A DNA stretch of 64,000 bases, taken from Episyrphus balteatus. Its lineage: Eukaryota; Arthropoda; Insecta; Diptera; Syrphidae. Shown one piece after another: positions 1 to 10,567 of the stretch (the first letter of the stretch is position 1; each line of letters starts with the position of its first letter). The stretch covers positions 110,318,028 through 110,382,027 of the forward strand of contig NC_079136.1 of assembly GCF_945859705.1 (NCBI RefSeq). The letters run 5' to 3'. The notes under the pieces are model-generated. The model had not been told where the DNA came from. It did not search any database and was given only the letters and a program-made list of their open reading frames with translations. The position numbers were made by a program, and so were the translations under genes.

Positions 1-357
1 CACACTATGGCGTATACGTACTTTTTTTAAGATATTTTGTTCGTAGATCTACATATTATCAAATTAATATGTAAATATTTTTAGAAATATACAGCATTTC
101 ATAAACAAATACATGTATATTTTTCTACAGAAGAGAAAAAAATGCTTAAAAAAACCTTAGCAAGGCATAACTTCGTTAGATGAACAAACACTCAATAAAA
201 CTCGGATATGTTGATATTTTTTTTAAACAGGAAAACCGTCTTTTCAATTAAATTAGAATTGGTTGTGCGAATCAGTAGTAGTCATTGCATTTCGTGTTCA
301 TATTAGTTAACAACCATTTATTAAGTGCCAAAGTGCAACTCAAACATTTAGATCGAA
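1..357. other. AT-rich sequence, no gene seen
   Basis: I see no supported coding exon here. Upstream exons of the membrane-protein gene at 984-1803 should lie further left or in this stretch, but none can be recognised. The short open frames present lack splice context and similarity. Confidence 0.4.
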
Positions 358-610
358 TTCTAGTACGCAGCTGAAGCGAAACGAAAAATTTTGAAGTCTC
401 CAAAATCAACAGCGAACATGTTAAAGAAAAAATACCATGGGATATTATAGCAAAGTAAAAATAATAAAAAGTACAAATCAAAAAATTCAAGAAAAAACAT
501 CAGAAAATAAGTTTTATAGCAAAAACAAAACAAATTTAATTTCGTCCAAGATTTTGCTAGCGAAATTTTGTATGGAAGATTTCGTTTCGCGTCAGCTGCG
601 TACTAGGCTT
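358..610. mobile_element. TIR element (MITE), CTAGTACGCAGCTGAAGCG family, intact copy
   Basis: The termini CTAGTACGCAGCTGAAGCG and its inverse at about 585-608 (CGTCAGCTGCGTACTAG) bound roughly 250 bp of AT-rich DNA with no coding capacity. The same termini occur at 11711-12209, where the copy is inverted and interrupted by another element. A short degenerate relative lies at 21304-21410. This copy is upstream of the membrane-protein exons, probably in an intron. Superfamily not assigned. Confidence 0.7.
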
Positions 611-756
611 TTGGCTTTAAAGTTCAACATAATTATGTGAGTAGGTATTTATCTAATTTGTCATTTCATTTCATTCATGGAATCACTCGATGCAATAGGT
701 ATAAAAGTATTAATAGAATAATGCATAGATATATTCAAATATAACATCCTTTTTTA

Positions 757-891
757 TAGCCTGTTTTCACTAGAGCCCAAATGAGGCAATTTCCCAAATT
801 ATCTCATTTCAAAACGCATAGGAAAAAAATTTAATTTGAACTGACCTAATTTGCGAAATTATCTCATTTGGGTTCTAGTGAAAACAGGCTA
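757..891. mobile_element. Small palindromic MITE with TA flanks
   Basis: GCCTGTTTTCACTAGA at 759 is repeated in inverted form ending at 889. The TIRs run about 30 bp with few mismatches and are flanked on both sides by TA. The total of about 131 bp has no ORF. TA duplication suggests Tc1/mariner-type mobilisation. It lies just 5' of a coding exon that starts at 984. Confidence 0.75.
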
Positions 892-983
892 TTATTTACA
901 TTAATATAGGTAATTGTAATTGTGAAACAACAATTCATACATATGTAAATGCATCTTAAGTAGCTATTTCAAATTATTTGCAG

Positions 984-1803
984 CTCCAAAAGATGTTCCT
1001 GATTCCTTACATATTTTCACAATTCATATTGTTCTTAACTTCACTTGGAGTTCATGTCATCGCAATGATTATTTTGAAAAAAATTGTTAATCTTGGAATT
1101 TTAATTGGAATGACCCTTACCGGAGGATTTTATATCCGTAAGATAAATAATAATGGAATTCAAACAACGTCGAACGATCGTCGAAAACTCAACAACATCG
1201 TAAGATCGTACAGCAGTAAATTTAAAACGAGAACTTTACAGCTATTGAAAAAGAAAATTTTAATTAAAAACCTATGTGAACATCAACAACTCTGGAAATA
1301 TTTGAATTTTTTATGAACGGTTGTAATTAACATGTGTCATCGTTACTTAAAGTTTTACGGCAGTTGAAAGTTTTTGACGTTGCATGAATACCGCTTTTAT
1401 TTAACTATGTCCATTTTCATTAAACTATTCTTTTTTAGTCTATTTAGGCTATAGTTGGGCTGGAGCAGTTGGTCTTTTTCAAATTATTATTCTTGTGAAT
1501 TCACAAAAATATAAAGTTCTTTATGGAGAGGATCCATTGGCACCGAGAGAAAAGATAACTATTTTACCCAAGGGACATGAATTAAGCGAAAATAATAAGA
1601 CCAACTATAAACACTTTCATAACAATCAACCTGGTGATTTTAAACGAAAACGACTTATTGACGACCAACCACAATGGCAATATGGAGGAAAAGTCATTTC
1701 TGTTATACCGGTGGATCAACAAGACACTGACGATGTTGAGTTGATTCATTTTAAGAACTGGCATTGGAATGAACTGGTTGGCATGAAAAAAAGTTTCAAA
1801 TAA
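984..1803 (+). CDS. Uncharacterised multi-pass membrane protein, two 3'-terminal exons
   Basis: The exons are 984-1137 and 1439-1803. The acceptor at 982-983 follows ATTATTTGCAG. The intron 1138-1438 starts GTAAGA and ends TTTTTTAG, and joining restores an open frame through codon CTC. The visible part encodes about 172 residues ending in TAA. The first two thirds of exon A form hydrophobic segments (residues about 4-25 and 30-50 of the visible part). A third segment at the start of exon B (YLGYSWAGAVGLFQIIILV) is followed by a hydrophilic C-terminal tail of about 100 residues, probably cytosolic and rich in basic and polar residues. I do not recognise the family. The 5' exons are missing from view, so the true start is unknown; an internal ATG at 993 is possible but less likely because exon A has a good acceptor. 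The gene is plausibly real given the splice consistency and the composition of the tail. Confidence 0.65.
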
Positions 1804-2240
1804 ATAAAACTATGAGCATAAATGAATAATCGTTTTCCTTTTCACACAAAGAAAAAATAATCGTTTTTCTTTTTTTCCAAAATGACGTACAACTATATCA
1901 GTCAGAAGTCCTTACTTTTCTCTTATTTTAGTTAATTAAGTCTTTTATGCTGCTGTTGCGAAACGGGATGAAGTTTTTCTTACTGGTAATCGGCACTTAC
2001 GCTGGAGATGTTTGATCCTATTACAATTTCAGCATCATGCACATGAACTACGCTGGTTTCTTCGGAAATCAATTCTCTGGCAAGAGCTTTGTTTGACTTC
2101 AACCTTCCAACCTGATGAAGTTCTTGAAAAGCATTCTGCTTCTATTGTCAAATCGAGCGTTATAGCCCAGTCGGGATGTACAAAAAATTAAGCTGAAATG
2201 GAAATAATTAGACCGTGCAATTTTTTTCATAGGACGGTAG
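1804..2240. other. Intergenic stretch, with a gene-like remnant on the minus strand near 2010-2150
   Basis: Downstream of the membrane-protein stop there is a run of unusually protein-like minus-strand frame between about 2150 and 2005. It includes RLKSNKALARELISEETSVV and ends at a TAG/TAA region. Another frame shortly upstream (2210-2120) also looks coding, which suggests a frameshifted remnant. I could not identify the protein and see no intact ORF longer than 60 codons. Confidence 0.3.
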
Positions 2241-2678
2241 AGGGGATCACTGAGAGCTTAAAACCAGTTTTTCGGGAAAATTGACTTTGTGCTTAAGCCG
2301 CCATCTTGGATTAAAGGTAAAACACGTTTTAGTGAATAACTCGGCCATTTTTGATTTTTGACAAAACTATGTATGTAAAACTTGTAGAAAATTTTATTTT
2401 CTATAACTTTTATCTTAATAAATTTTTCTATATGACCCATATTTTTCGAGTTAATTTGAAAAAACTATACCCCTACTCAGCTTAAAATGTATACCCGCTT
2501 TGATTATAGATTTTAAGGTCAACGCAATATAAATCTAGCTGCAATGTTAGTTTTTGCAAATTCCTGAAATTTTATAAACAAAAGGAACTATCTCAAAATC
2601 GGTAAGTGTCGTTTTAAACAGAATTAGTAAATATTATAATTGATGTCTAGCAAGACAATTAAGTCTTTGAATTTTTCA

Positions 2679-2785
2679 AATCGGCCCATTAATGCCTGAG
2701 ATATGACCAATTGTTTGTAACTCACTCTTTCTTTTAAGCTTTTATTATAAACAATTGGTCATATCTCAGGCATTAATGAGCCGAT
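2679..2785. repeat. Inverted repeat (hairpin)
   Basis: AATGCCTGAGATATGACCAA on the left arm is matched by its reverse complement at about 2750-2780, with arms of about 35-40 bp. The hairpin adjoins the diverged minus-strand repeat at 2860-3080 and may be part of the same element. Confidence 0.7.
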
Positions 2786-2859
2786 TTGATCAAAAATTGA
2801 TTTTCCCAAAAAAATGTTTAAAATATTCTTTAAAAATCCAAAAATGTGTTTTTTGTATT

Positions 2860-3080
2860 GTTTATTTTAACGTTTCTGTATAAAAATCAAAAAAACCGTT
2901 CTATGGCAGGTACAGTAAATAACGGTACAAAAAATATTTTTTTATTCCAAAAGGAGGCTCTTATGTGTATGACTAAACGAAAACTTTTAATCAAAATCAC
3001 AAGAGCTGTTTTTGAAAGAAATTAATTTTTCTATTTCCGTTAAATGACAGGTACCGTTAGTTTTGGTCCTCAAATACAAA
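2860..3080 (-). repeat. Diverged copy of the 'ACCAAAAATAACGGTAC' long-repeat family
   Basis: Read on the minus strand, the segment contains GGACCAAAACTAACGGTACC and, about 150 bp on, ACCTGCCATAGAACGGTTTT. These match the order and spacing seen in the copies at 54.9, 56.7 and 46.5 kb. It is strongly degraded and no ends can be set. Confidence 0.55.
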
Positions 3081-3207
3081 TTTCAATTTGTCCTCTACTG
3101 CATCACCCAAAACTATTTGCTGCCAAGTTTGAAGCTAATTACTCCAGTAGTTTAGGCCGTAGCTCGAGAGAAAATCACCACCAGATTTTCATCAAAATAT
3201 GATTTTT

Positions 3208-3505
3208 TTCACTCCACTGAGGAGTACACCTCGGATTTACCCTTTTTTCTGGAGTGATAGAGTAAAGTAGAGTAGATTTTGATTTTAAAACTGTTCGGTT
3301 GGCACTTTTTTTTTAATATACAAAAACCAAATGTGTATTTGACATTAATTGAGCAAAAATAAGTTCTAAAAAGGTACTTTCATTGGAGAGTACCTTTTTA
3401 GACATCAGTCTCTGTCTCTGACCTAAAGTAAAATTGTGTTGTGTGGTGTCTATTTTCGTTCCTTCAATCCACTGAGGAGTCTTTACCCTTTTTTCTGAAG
3501 TGATG
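3208..3505. repeat. Short direct repeats and a small hairpin
   Basis: CCACTGAGGAGT followed by ACCCTTTTTTCTG occurs at 3219-3252 and again at 3470-3500. Between them, AAAAAGGTACT / AGTACCTTTTTA (3368-3400) forms a short hairpin. No gene is seen from 3080 to 3738. Confidence 0.45.
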
Positions 3506-3737
3506 GTAAATAACTGAAAATTTTATAAATAAGTGTCTTTTTCTATAATGAAGATAGCCTTGTAAAAAATAAAAAACAACAAAGTATTTTGGTTACTAAA
3601 GTGCCGGGCTACACATTTGACATTTGAATTTTCACAAACACAAAATAAAAAACAGAATTGAGTGGAATCGACTTGGCCTGTTCCATTCGATTTCAGAATG
3701 AGTGAATTCTTGAGTGAAACCAATCGAAAACGACATT

Positions 3738-3875
3738 AGCTGCGTTCCTTTGGAAATATTTATCTACTTTTTAGTACTTAAAACAACTTTTAAATACTTT
3801 TGCTATACTGAAAAAGTAGTTCAAAGCAGCTTTAAGTACTAAAAAGTAGATAAATATTTCCAAAGGAACACAGCT
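3738..3875. mobile_element. MITE, AGCTGCGTTCCTTTGG family, empty reference copy
   Basis: Near-perfect TIRs of about 45 bp (AGCTGCGTTCCTTTGGAAAT and its inverse) surround a short spacer, 138 bp in all, flanked by ATT on both sides. Further copies lie at 7633-8273 (interrupted by a TTAA-type element) and 26703-26812. This uninterrupted copy contains GCTTTAAGTACTA, the empty form of the insertion site filled at 7723-8230. Confidence 0.85.
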
Positions 3876-4327
3876 ATTAAAATCAGAATCCTCTCAAGAA
3901 GCACTAATACATGAATGTTCAAAATACAAAATGATCACTCAATCAGTTTTTTTTCTGAAATATACTTCTTAATACAAATAAACGCATTAAAAACAAAAAA
4001 TCGTTAAGAGGCCAGCTACTAGCAACTCTACCCTACAATTTGTAGATAATGCAGTTCGAATTCAAACTACTTTTCTCAACAATCTAGCCTTCTCCCTCAT
4101 TCATTTCGCATGCGGCCTATATGTCAAAAATTCTGACAACCAAACCAAAACGTCATTTTTCTGTTCTTTTGCAAAAAAAACCTCGACCGAGCAAAAATAA
4201 TTTTCGATTTCTGTTCCTCCACCATCCAACTGCAGTGGTTGTTTACTTTACATTTTTTTTGTCGATCGTGTGTTCAAATTTAGAAAATTTAATGCCCACA
4301 AATAAAATGCTGCCTTTCTAATTAATC

Positions 4328-5888
4328 ATGATTAAATTGGTATTAAAAACGAGGAAATTTCCTCAAGAGCTTGGACGTCATTGGTGGTACTGTCATCAAA
4401 AGGTGAAGAAAAAAACAAATGACTAAAATGGTTATGTAAACATTTTTATCACATAATTTTTTTGATTCTGTTTATGTGCGTAGTATGCCACACGGTTGCC
4501 AGCCAAAGAATCAATTGATGATACGACAACATCAACTAATATTGATTTAGTTCATTCGGTGGCTGTCCCAGTCGAGGATAAAAATGCAGTTCTCTTGGAT
4601 ACGTCCAAGCGCATGGAAATGAGTCCGAACATTGCGCGGGAGGAACCAGTTGCAAAAGTTAAGCCAGAGATACTTCCCTGGACAACAAGTCCAACGCAAA
4701 CTGGTAGCCTTCTTAGCAACTACAAGAAACTATCCAAATTCCGATTAACATGTAAGCCCAGTAATTGATTTTTCCTTCAAGTTTTTCATAATGATCCCTT
4801 TTAGCCCTGGTTGTGATAACATCGATGGCTGGCTATGCCATGGCTCCAGCAGCCTTCGATCCCACAACCTTCGTTCTTTGCTCTGTTGGCACAGGCTTAA
4901 TGTCGGCGGCCGCTAATTCCATCAATCAATATCACGAAGTTCCATTCGACTCGCAGATGTCGAGGACAAAGAACAGAGTTCTGGTAACTGGACAACTAAC
5001 TCCTGCCCATGCTATTGGGTTCGCGGTGGTGTCGGCCACTACTGGTCTGGGAATGCTCTATTTCGGAGTAAATGGCTTGACAGCAGCTCTGGGAGCTGGT
5101 AATCTGTTCCTATACACATCTATCTACACTCCAATGAAGCGTGTAAGTATCCTCAATACGTGGGTAGGGTCGTTTGTGGGTGCAATTCCACCTCTAATGG
5201 GCTGGGCAGGATGTGCTGGAACACTAGACACAGGTGCTTGGATGTTGGCAGGGCTTTTGTATGCGTGGCAGTTCCCTCATTTCAATGCCCTTTCGTGGAA
5301 CCTTAGGCCAGATTATTCACGAGCTGGGTACCGAATGATGTCGGTGACTAATCCAGCTCTGTGTCGACGAACTGCATTGCGATATACGGGCGCCCTTGCT
5401 GTTCTTTCTGTAGCAGCTCCTCTGCTAGATGTCACAAACCCATGGTTCGCTCTGGAAACGCTGCCCTTGAATGCTTACTTTTGCTATCTAGGTAAACCTT
5501 TTCGTGAGTCTTCTTTTTTGACGAAGTTATTTATGTATTTTCTGTTTTAGCTTGGAAATTTTACCAAAAATCAGACAGTGGGAGTTCACGTAAACTCTTT
5601 CGGTTCTCGCTGATTCATTTGCCTGCTTTGATGGTGCTTTTCCTTCTAAACAAAAAACGATGGATCTTTGCTGAACAATCAACCGAAGAAGCAATTGTTA
5701 CAACTGCGACAACTTTAGACACTTCGATAGATGCAGCACCAGCCAAAGGCAACTTCCTGTCCACCACTCCTAGACCTGCATCGTCATTAAGTAAGGTTTT
5801 GCCAGTTGCTGTTGCTGCTAGTCCCGAACCAACACCAACAATTTCCCAGGTTGACCAGAACAAACAGCCTGCAGGGTCGACGCTGTGA
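4328..5888 (+). CDS. COX10: Protohaem IX farnesyltransferase, mitochondrial (haem O synthase)
   Basis: COX10 transfers a farnesyl group to protohaem in the inner mitochondrial membrane, the first step from haem B to the haem A of cytochrome c oxidase. The exons are 4328-4402, 4484-4751, 4805-5491 and 5551-5888. Every junction is GT..AG and the frame is continuous, giving 455 aa, close to the usual animal length. The start at 4328 gives a basic, arginine/lysine-rich presequence ([11 protein letters not shown]...) suited to mitochondrial import. The UbiA-type first motif [18 protein letters not shown] is at residues about 155-172, with Asp163 and the invariant M-x-R-T. The second motif [17 protein letters not shown] follows, and hydrophobic segments recur through exons 3 and 4. 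After the last membrane segment there is a tail of about 80 residues rich in Ala, Thr and Pro that looks poorly conserved. The intron sizes (81, 53 and 59 bp) are fly-like. A polyadenylation signal AATAAA lies at about 6192. Confidence 0.96.
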
Positions 5889-6560
5889 CAATTAGTTTTG
5901 TAGGTTTTTAGTTAATTTATTGTAAATGCAAACTATGATGCTAAAGATGCGTTCTGTGCACAATGATAAATGCACTATTGTACCCAATCAAGGCGTATAT
6001 CCCAGTCAATAACTTTTGGCACTTAACTTAAAAAAGAAAAAACACAAAGAGATACCTTAATTAGTTTGTTTAAAATATAATCGAGAACAGTTTTTACTTT
6101 GATCAAAGAGTGGGAGTGGACAGACGCATTTTGTGTAAATATAAATTTAAATGAAGTATTACTGTTGAATTAAACACAAAAAAGGTAAAACAATAAAAGT
6201 TGAGCTCTTTAAAGGTAAAGTGAGATAGATGGTTTTGTGTTTTTTTTTTTTGAGGGCATCTGCAATGGAACAAAAATTTTTCGTTTTGAATTTCACAACG
6301 AAACGCAATTGATACAAGACATCTTATTATGGTTATATCACTGGGGAATGCATCAAACGCACTGAGCGAACACGTTTAGGAATTATTACGGACTAGACAT
6401 CAACGTCATTTTCTAAACGGGAATTAGGGTAGACGATTAAATCAAGTTAGGGAGATTTTTCTTGTATAACTTTCCATCTTTCTTACTTAAAACCTTCGAG
6501 TGAATGAAGCTTATAAGTTATAGAATATTTCTACTAAAAAATAACCTTTAATTTGACTTA
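5889..6560. other. COX10 3' flank, no further gene
   Basis: This holds the 3' UTR of COX10, with AATAAA at about 6192-6197, and then AT-rich sequence in which I see no gene or clear repeat. Confidence 0.5.
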
Positions 6561-6787
6561 TACTACGTTTCCACCTACGCTAAATCCGAGATTTAGCTGA
6601 GTAGATTTTGAATAAATATCGCGTTTTATTCTAAATCTCGGACTGAAGAAAGTAGGTGAAAATATTAAATTTAGGGTAGCTGAAGCCAAATCTGAGATTT
6701 AGCGAAGTAGATTTAAAATAAATCTCGAGATTTATTCTAAACCTACTTAGCTAAATCTAGGATTTAGCGTAGGTGGAAACATAGTAT
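6561..6787. mobile_element. MITE, TACTACGTTTCCACCTACGC family
   Basis: The terminal TACTACGTTTCCACCTACGC and its inverse (GCGTAGGTGGAAACATAGTA, one mismatch) bound about 227 bp. The sequence CTAAATCTCGGATTTAG-like recurs four times inside in both orientations, so the element can fold extensively. It has no coding capacity. Confidence 0.75.
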
Positions 6788-7632
6788 TAGACTTTTTTTT
6801 AAATACGATTTGATCATTCAAAGTTTCAATGATCAGTGAAATTAATCAAATTATTTATTATTTTGATTTTTTTTATAAAAAAAACCCCTTGATCCGATTA
6901 AATTATTTTTTTTAGGAAAAATATTCTCTATCTCATAATCTTCATGTGGTTACCCATTATAACAATTATTGCTGGCTTCATCGTCTTAAAAACTTTCAAT
7001 GATACCTACAACTGCCTCCTAAAAATTAAACAAAAAATAAGGAAAAACAAATTGAATTGAAAATTATTGAATATTTCTATGCTGGCGCATTTCACATTAC
7101 TTCCGCATAGATTCTAATTCTAATTTTTTTCCATAAATTGTTGGATTTGGCGTCAGGGATTACCAAATGTTTCTTTACGCGTTTCTTTACGTTTCTATAT
7201 GCGAACACTGTCAACTATCAACTTATGATAACTAACTGAACGCAGTTCACAAGCAATTGGGCCGAATATTATGCTCTTCATTTTTTTTTCAAAGTTTTCA
7301 CCTCTTTTCTAAGAGTCTGGGATGAGATTTTGTATTGCGTAAATGAAGTAACGATTTTGTGTGTGCGAACGGTTTATTTTAAAACCAAAAAACTTATACT
7401 GAATTTGAGTTTTTCATAAACAAATGATCATTTTTGTTTCGTGTTTAATAGAATCTACCCCCCGATTTTTCTTAACTAGAGCTTGGAGACATTGCTAATA
7501 CATACTTTAAGAGAAGTGCTTGTAGTCTTTAGACAAAACAATTTTATAGCTAATATCAATTTGTAAATATTTTTTTTAAAAGTGACCCAACTTGTTTTTA
7601 TCCCTTTCAAAGTACTAAATCCTCAAATAATA
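6788..7632. other. AT-rich stretch, no feature recognised
   Basis: No open frame with coding character, splice context or inverted repeat stands out here. Confidence 0.4.
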
Positions 7633-8273
7633 GTTGCGTTCCTTTGGGTTCATATATCTTGTACCTACTTAAAGTTGCTTTCAACAACTATCACCCTATT
7701 GAAAAAGTATTTTTAAGCAGCTTTAACCCGTTCGAACCCAAACTATGAATATCAATATTAAATTTTTTTCAGTTTAATCGTGACAACAAGATATATGAAT
7801 AGCAAAAAGTTATTTTCCAAATTTTTTAATAGCAAAACTAATGTATTACTCTCATATTACATTTTAGTTATGTTACTAACTGTCTATGACCACCAAAAAA
7901 AGCCGGACAACTGAGAAAATATTTATTTATATACTTAATAATGATGTATACTCCTTCTTCTAAGCTAAAAAACAAAACACTCTGTATTTACATTATTTAT
8001 ATCTTTTTCAAAATTATGGCCACATAAAAAAAAAGTGAAAATCAGTCCCATTTTCGATAAAAAAAAAGTTTAAAGTATGATATTTGACTAAAGTTTTGTA
8101 CTTATCCAATAACTAGACATTATTATCTTTCAATTTAGCCATCGAAGCCTAAAAAATTATTGAATGGAATATTTTTTACGAATTTTTTATGTTACATGAG
8201 AGTAACGCTGGGCTTAAACGAAAGGGTTAAGTACTAAGCAGTAAATGTGCCCAAAGGAACGCAGCTTTTAAAA
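7633..8273. mobile_element. MITE of the AGCTGCGTTCCTTTGG family, split by a nested insertion
   Basis: The left half is 7633-7726 (AGTTGCGTTCCTTTGGG...) and the right half 8227-8273 (...CCCAAAGGAACGCAGCT). Joined at TTAA, they match the copies at 3738 and 26703. The nested element at 7727-8226 is described separately. Confidence 0.8.
7727..8226. mobile_element. piggyBac-type non-autonomous element (500 bp) with TTAA duplication
   Basis: The element starts CCCGTTCGAACCC and ends GGGCTTAAACGAAAGGG. It is flanked by TTAA on both sides (7723-7726 and 8227-8230). Removing it and one TTAA restores the MITE sequence seen empty at 3738-3875. The TTAA target, CCC..GGG ends and precise empty site are hallmarks of the piggyBac superfamily. 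There is no transposase ORF. Confidence 0.88.
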
Positions 8274-8510
8274 TAATTTTGAGACCAAAATAAAGTGTCG
8301 ATTCGATGGATATTTTTTCTACATTTCTAATGCAAGAAATATGCAGAAGACCAAGTAAATCCTCTTGAATAAATTTTCATTTATATAACGAAAGGATTTC
8401 TTATCGTAGTGTCAACAATTTTCTGTTTGGTTGCGTAATCATTCAAAATTTATTTGTTACCGCCTTGAATGGATCTCTCACGTACAGCAAGAAATCTTGT
8501 GTCAGTAACG

Positions 8511-8833
8511 GCCATATTATTCACTAGTTTAAAAATACATAAAAATGTAAAGAAATCCAAATAAATTTAAACTGCCCTCTGGAAGTCTGTTTAACTTTAT
8601 AAAACCAGGTGTTAAATCAATTTTCACAGTATTCAGTTGTTTTCTCAAATATTTTGAAAAGGAAAAATAAAGATAAACGAAAATATATACAATATTTATT
8701 GAGTAATCACATAACTTATTTTGAGTGAATAATATGAACAAAAAATTAAACCCTTTGATTTATGAAATTTGAATTTGAGTGATTGGATTTAAAATTCATT
8801 TTAATCCAAACTAAATCAGAGTGAATAATATTT
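8511..8833. mobile_element. TIR repeat, ATATTATTCACT family, copy 1
   Basis: The unit starts GGCCATATTATTCACT and closes with AGTGAATAATAT. The interior (AACTTTATAAAACCAGGTGT, TTCAGTTGTTTTCTCAAA) recurs in the same order at 36811-37185. It is about 320 bp with no coding capacity. Confidence 0.65.
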
Positions 8834-8934
8834 TTGATGTCTAACATCAATCAAAAAGCATGAGTTTCATATGAGTCAGTTCAAAAAATCAATTGCTTCG
8901 ATGAATGTCTTGTGTTAATAAACTTATGTATTTG

Positions 8935-10523
8935 TAGTCCAGTCATTTTAGATTTGGTTGTATGGAGGTCTGAGAAATAATTCGCAACTGCAATTCGGAC
9001 TAAAAATATGAAAGTACACTAGTACAGGAACTAAACCCCCCATTTTCCGAACAAATGTCTGGACGACTTTGGCCGCCATTTTGTTTTGAACAGTTTTGCG
9101 ACTATCGCTTGTAGTTCGGCTAGTTTTGGTCTTAGAGAAAAATGTTATGAGACAAAGTTGTAGCAAATTTTATTTCCCACAAAAAATGTTAAGTAAGTTT
9201 TTATTCTAAAACCTACCATTTAGGAGTTATAATGAATTTCGTAAAATGCTATGCTCACTTATTTTTTATATTCACCATAACTTTTTTTTTCAAACTTTGA
9301 TTAAAAAATTGTTGTTATAAAAGTTAAAGAGCTACTAATTATCTATGTTTGTCTCATACTAAGTTTTTTTGTCCGAGTTGCCGTTTCCTCACTAAAACAA
9401 AAATTCAATAAAAAAATTAGCAAAAACAGGGTGAGGGGAGAGTACGATAATTGTGGTGCCGAGATTTTATAACAGTTTTTTGAAGAAGGGTTCAATACAA
9501 GTATTTTTTACTATCGGAAGGGGGGTCTATCTCCCCCCGTTTATGCGGAAGGGGCAGTTTTCTAAAAAAAAACAGCCTAAAATAAAAAAAAAATATTAAA
9601 AAACAACGGCAACACTTACAGTTATGAATGATACATTTTTCAAAAGCCACAATTATATGCATTATTGTAGTTTTTAAATGGAGCTATTAAAATTTATAGT
9701 TTTTGAAGTAATCGATTAAAAAAAAATTTTTTTTTCCTAAATTTAACTTTGAGATCGATTATTTCAAAAACTATAAATTTTAATAGCTCCATTTAAAAAC
9801 TACAATAATGCATATAATTGTGGCTTTTGAAAAATGTATCATTCATAACTGTAAGTGTTGCCGTTGTTTTTTAATATTTTTTTTTATTTTAGGCTGTTTT
9901 TTTTTAGAAAACTGCCCCTCCCGCATAAACGGGGGGAGATAGACCCCCCTTCCGATAGTAAAAAATACTTGTATTGAACCCTTCTTCAAAAAACTGTTAT
10001 AAAATCTCGGCACCACAATTATCGTACTCTCCCCTCACCCTGTTTTTGCTAATTTTTTTATTGAATTTTTGTTTTACTGAGGAAACGGCAACTCGGACAA
10101 AAAAACTTAGTATGAGACAAACATAGATAATTAGTAGCTCTTTAACTTTTATAACAACAATTTTTTAATAAAAGTTTGAAAAAAAAAGTTATGGTGAATA
10201 TAAAAAATAAGTGAGCATAGCATTTTACGAAATTCATTATAACTCCTAAATGGTAGGTTTTAGAATAAAAACTTACTTAACATTTTTTGTGGGAAATAAA
10301 ATTTGCTACAACTTTGTCTCATAACATTTTTCTCTAAGACCAAAACTAGCCGAACTACAAGCGATAGTCGCAAAACTGTTCAAAACAAAATGGCGGCCAA
10401 AGTCGTCCAGACATTTGTTCGGAAAATGGGGGGTTTAGTTCCTGTACTAGTGTACTTTCATATTTTGAGTACAAATTGCAGTTGCGAATTATTTCTCAGC
10501 AAAAGTATAACTTGACTGGACTA
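8935..10523. mobile_element. Giant palindromic (foldback) element, about 1.6 kb, arms about 770 bp
   Basis: The left arm is 8935-9717 and the right arm 9754-10523, separated by a 36-bp AT-rich centre. The arms are nearly identical: in the 130-bp stretch around 9430-9560 against its partner I find a single difference. Only the outermost ~30 bp, just inside the terminal AGTCCAGTCA, have diverged. The ends read TAGTCCAGTCA...TGACTGGACTA, so TA (or TTG outside it) may be the target duplication. The matching open frames on the two arms are mirror images of one sequence and are not genes. The right end lies 45 bp beyond the CIAPIN1 stop codon. An older, partial relative occurs at 22637-22800. Confidence 0.88.
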
Positions 10524-10567
10524 TTGTAAAGAAATCTTAATTTATAATTTTATTTAAGAATTTAAAT

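Noticed and set aside
4121..4321. 66-codon frame just upstream of COX10
   Set aside because: It lies in the 5' flank in another frame, has no homology, and COX10 has its own well-supported start at 4328.
8948..10515. Mirror-image open frames of about 70 codons on opposite strands with identical N-terminal text
   Set aside because: They are the same segment of the two palindrome arms. The frames lack splice or codon signals and end at arbitrary points in the diverged tips.
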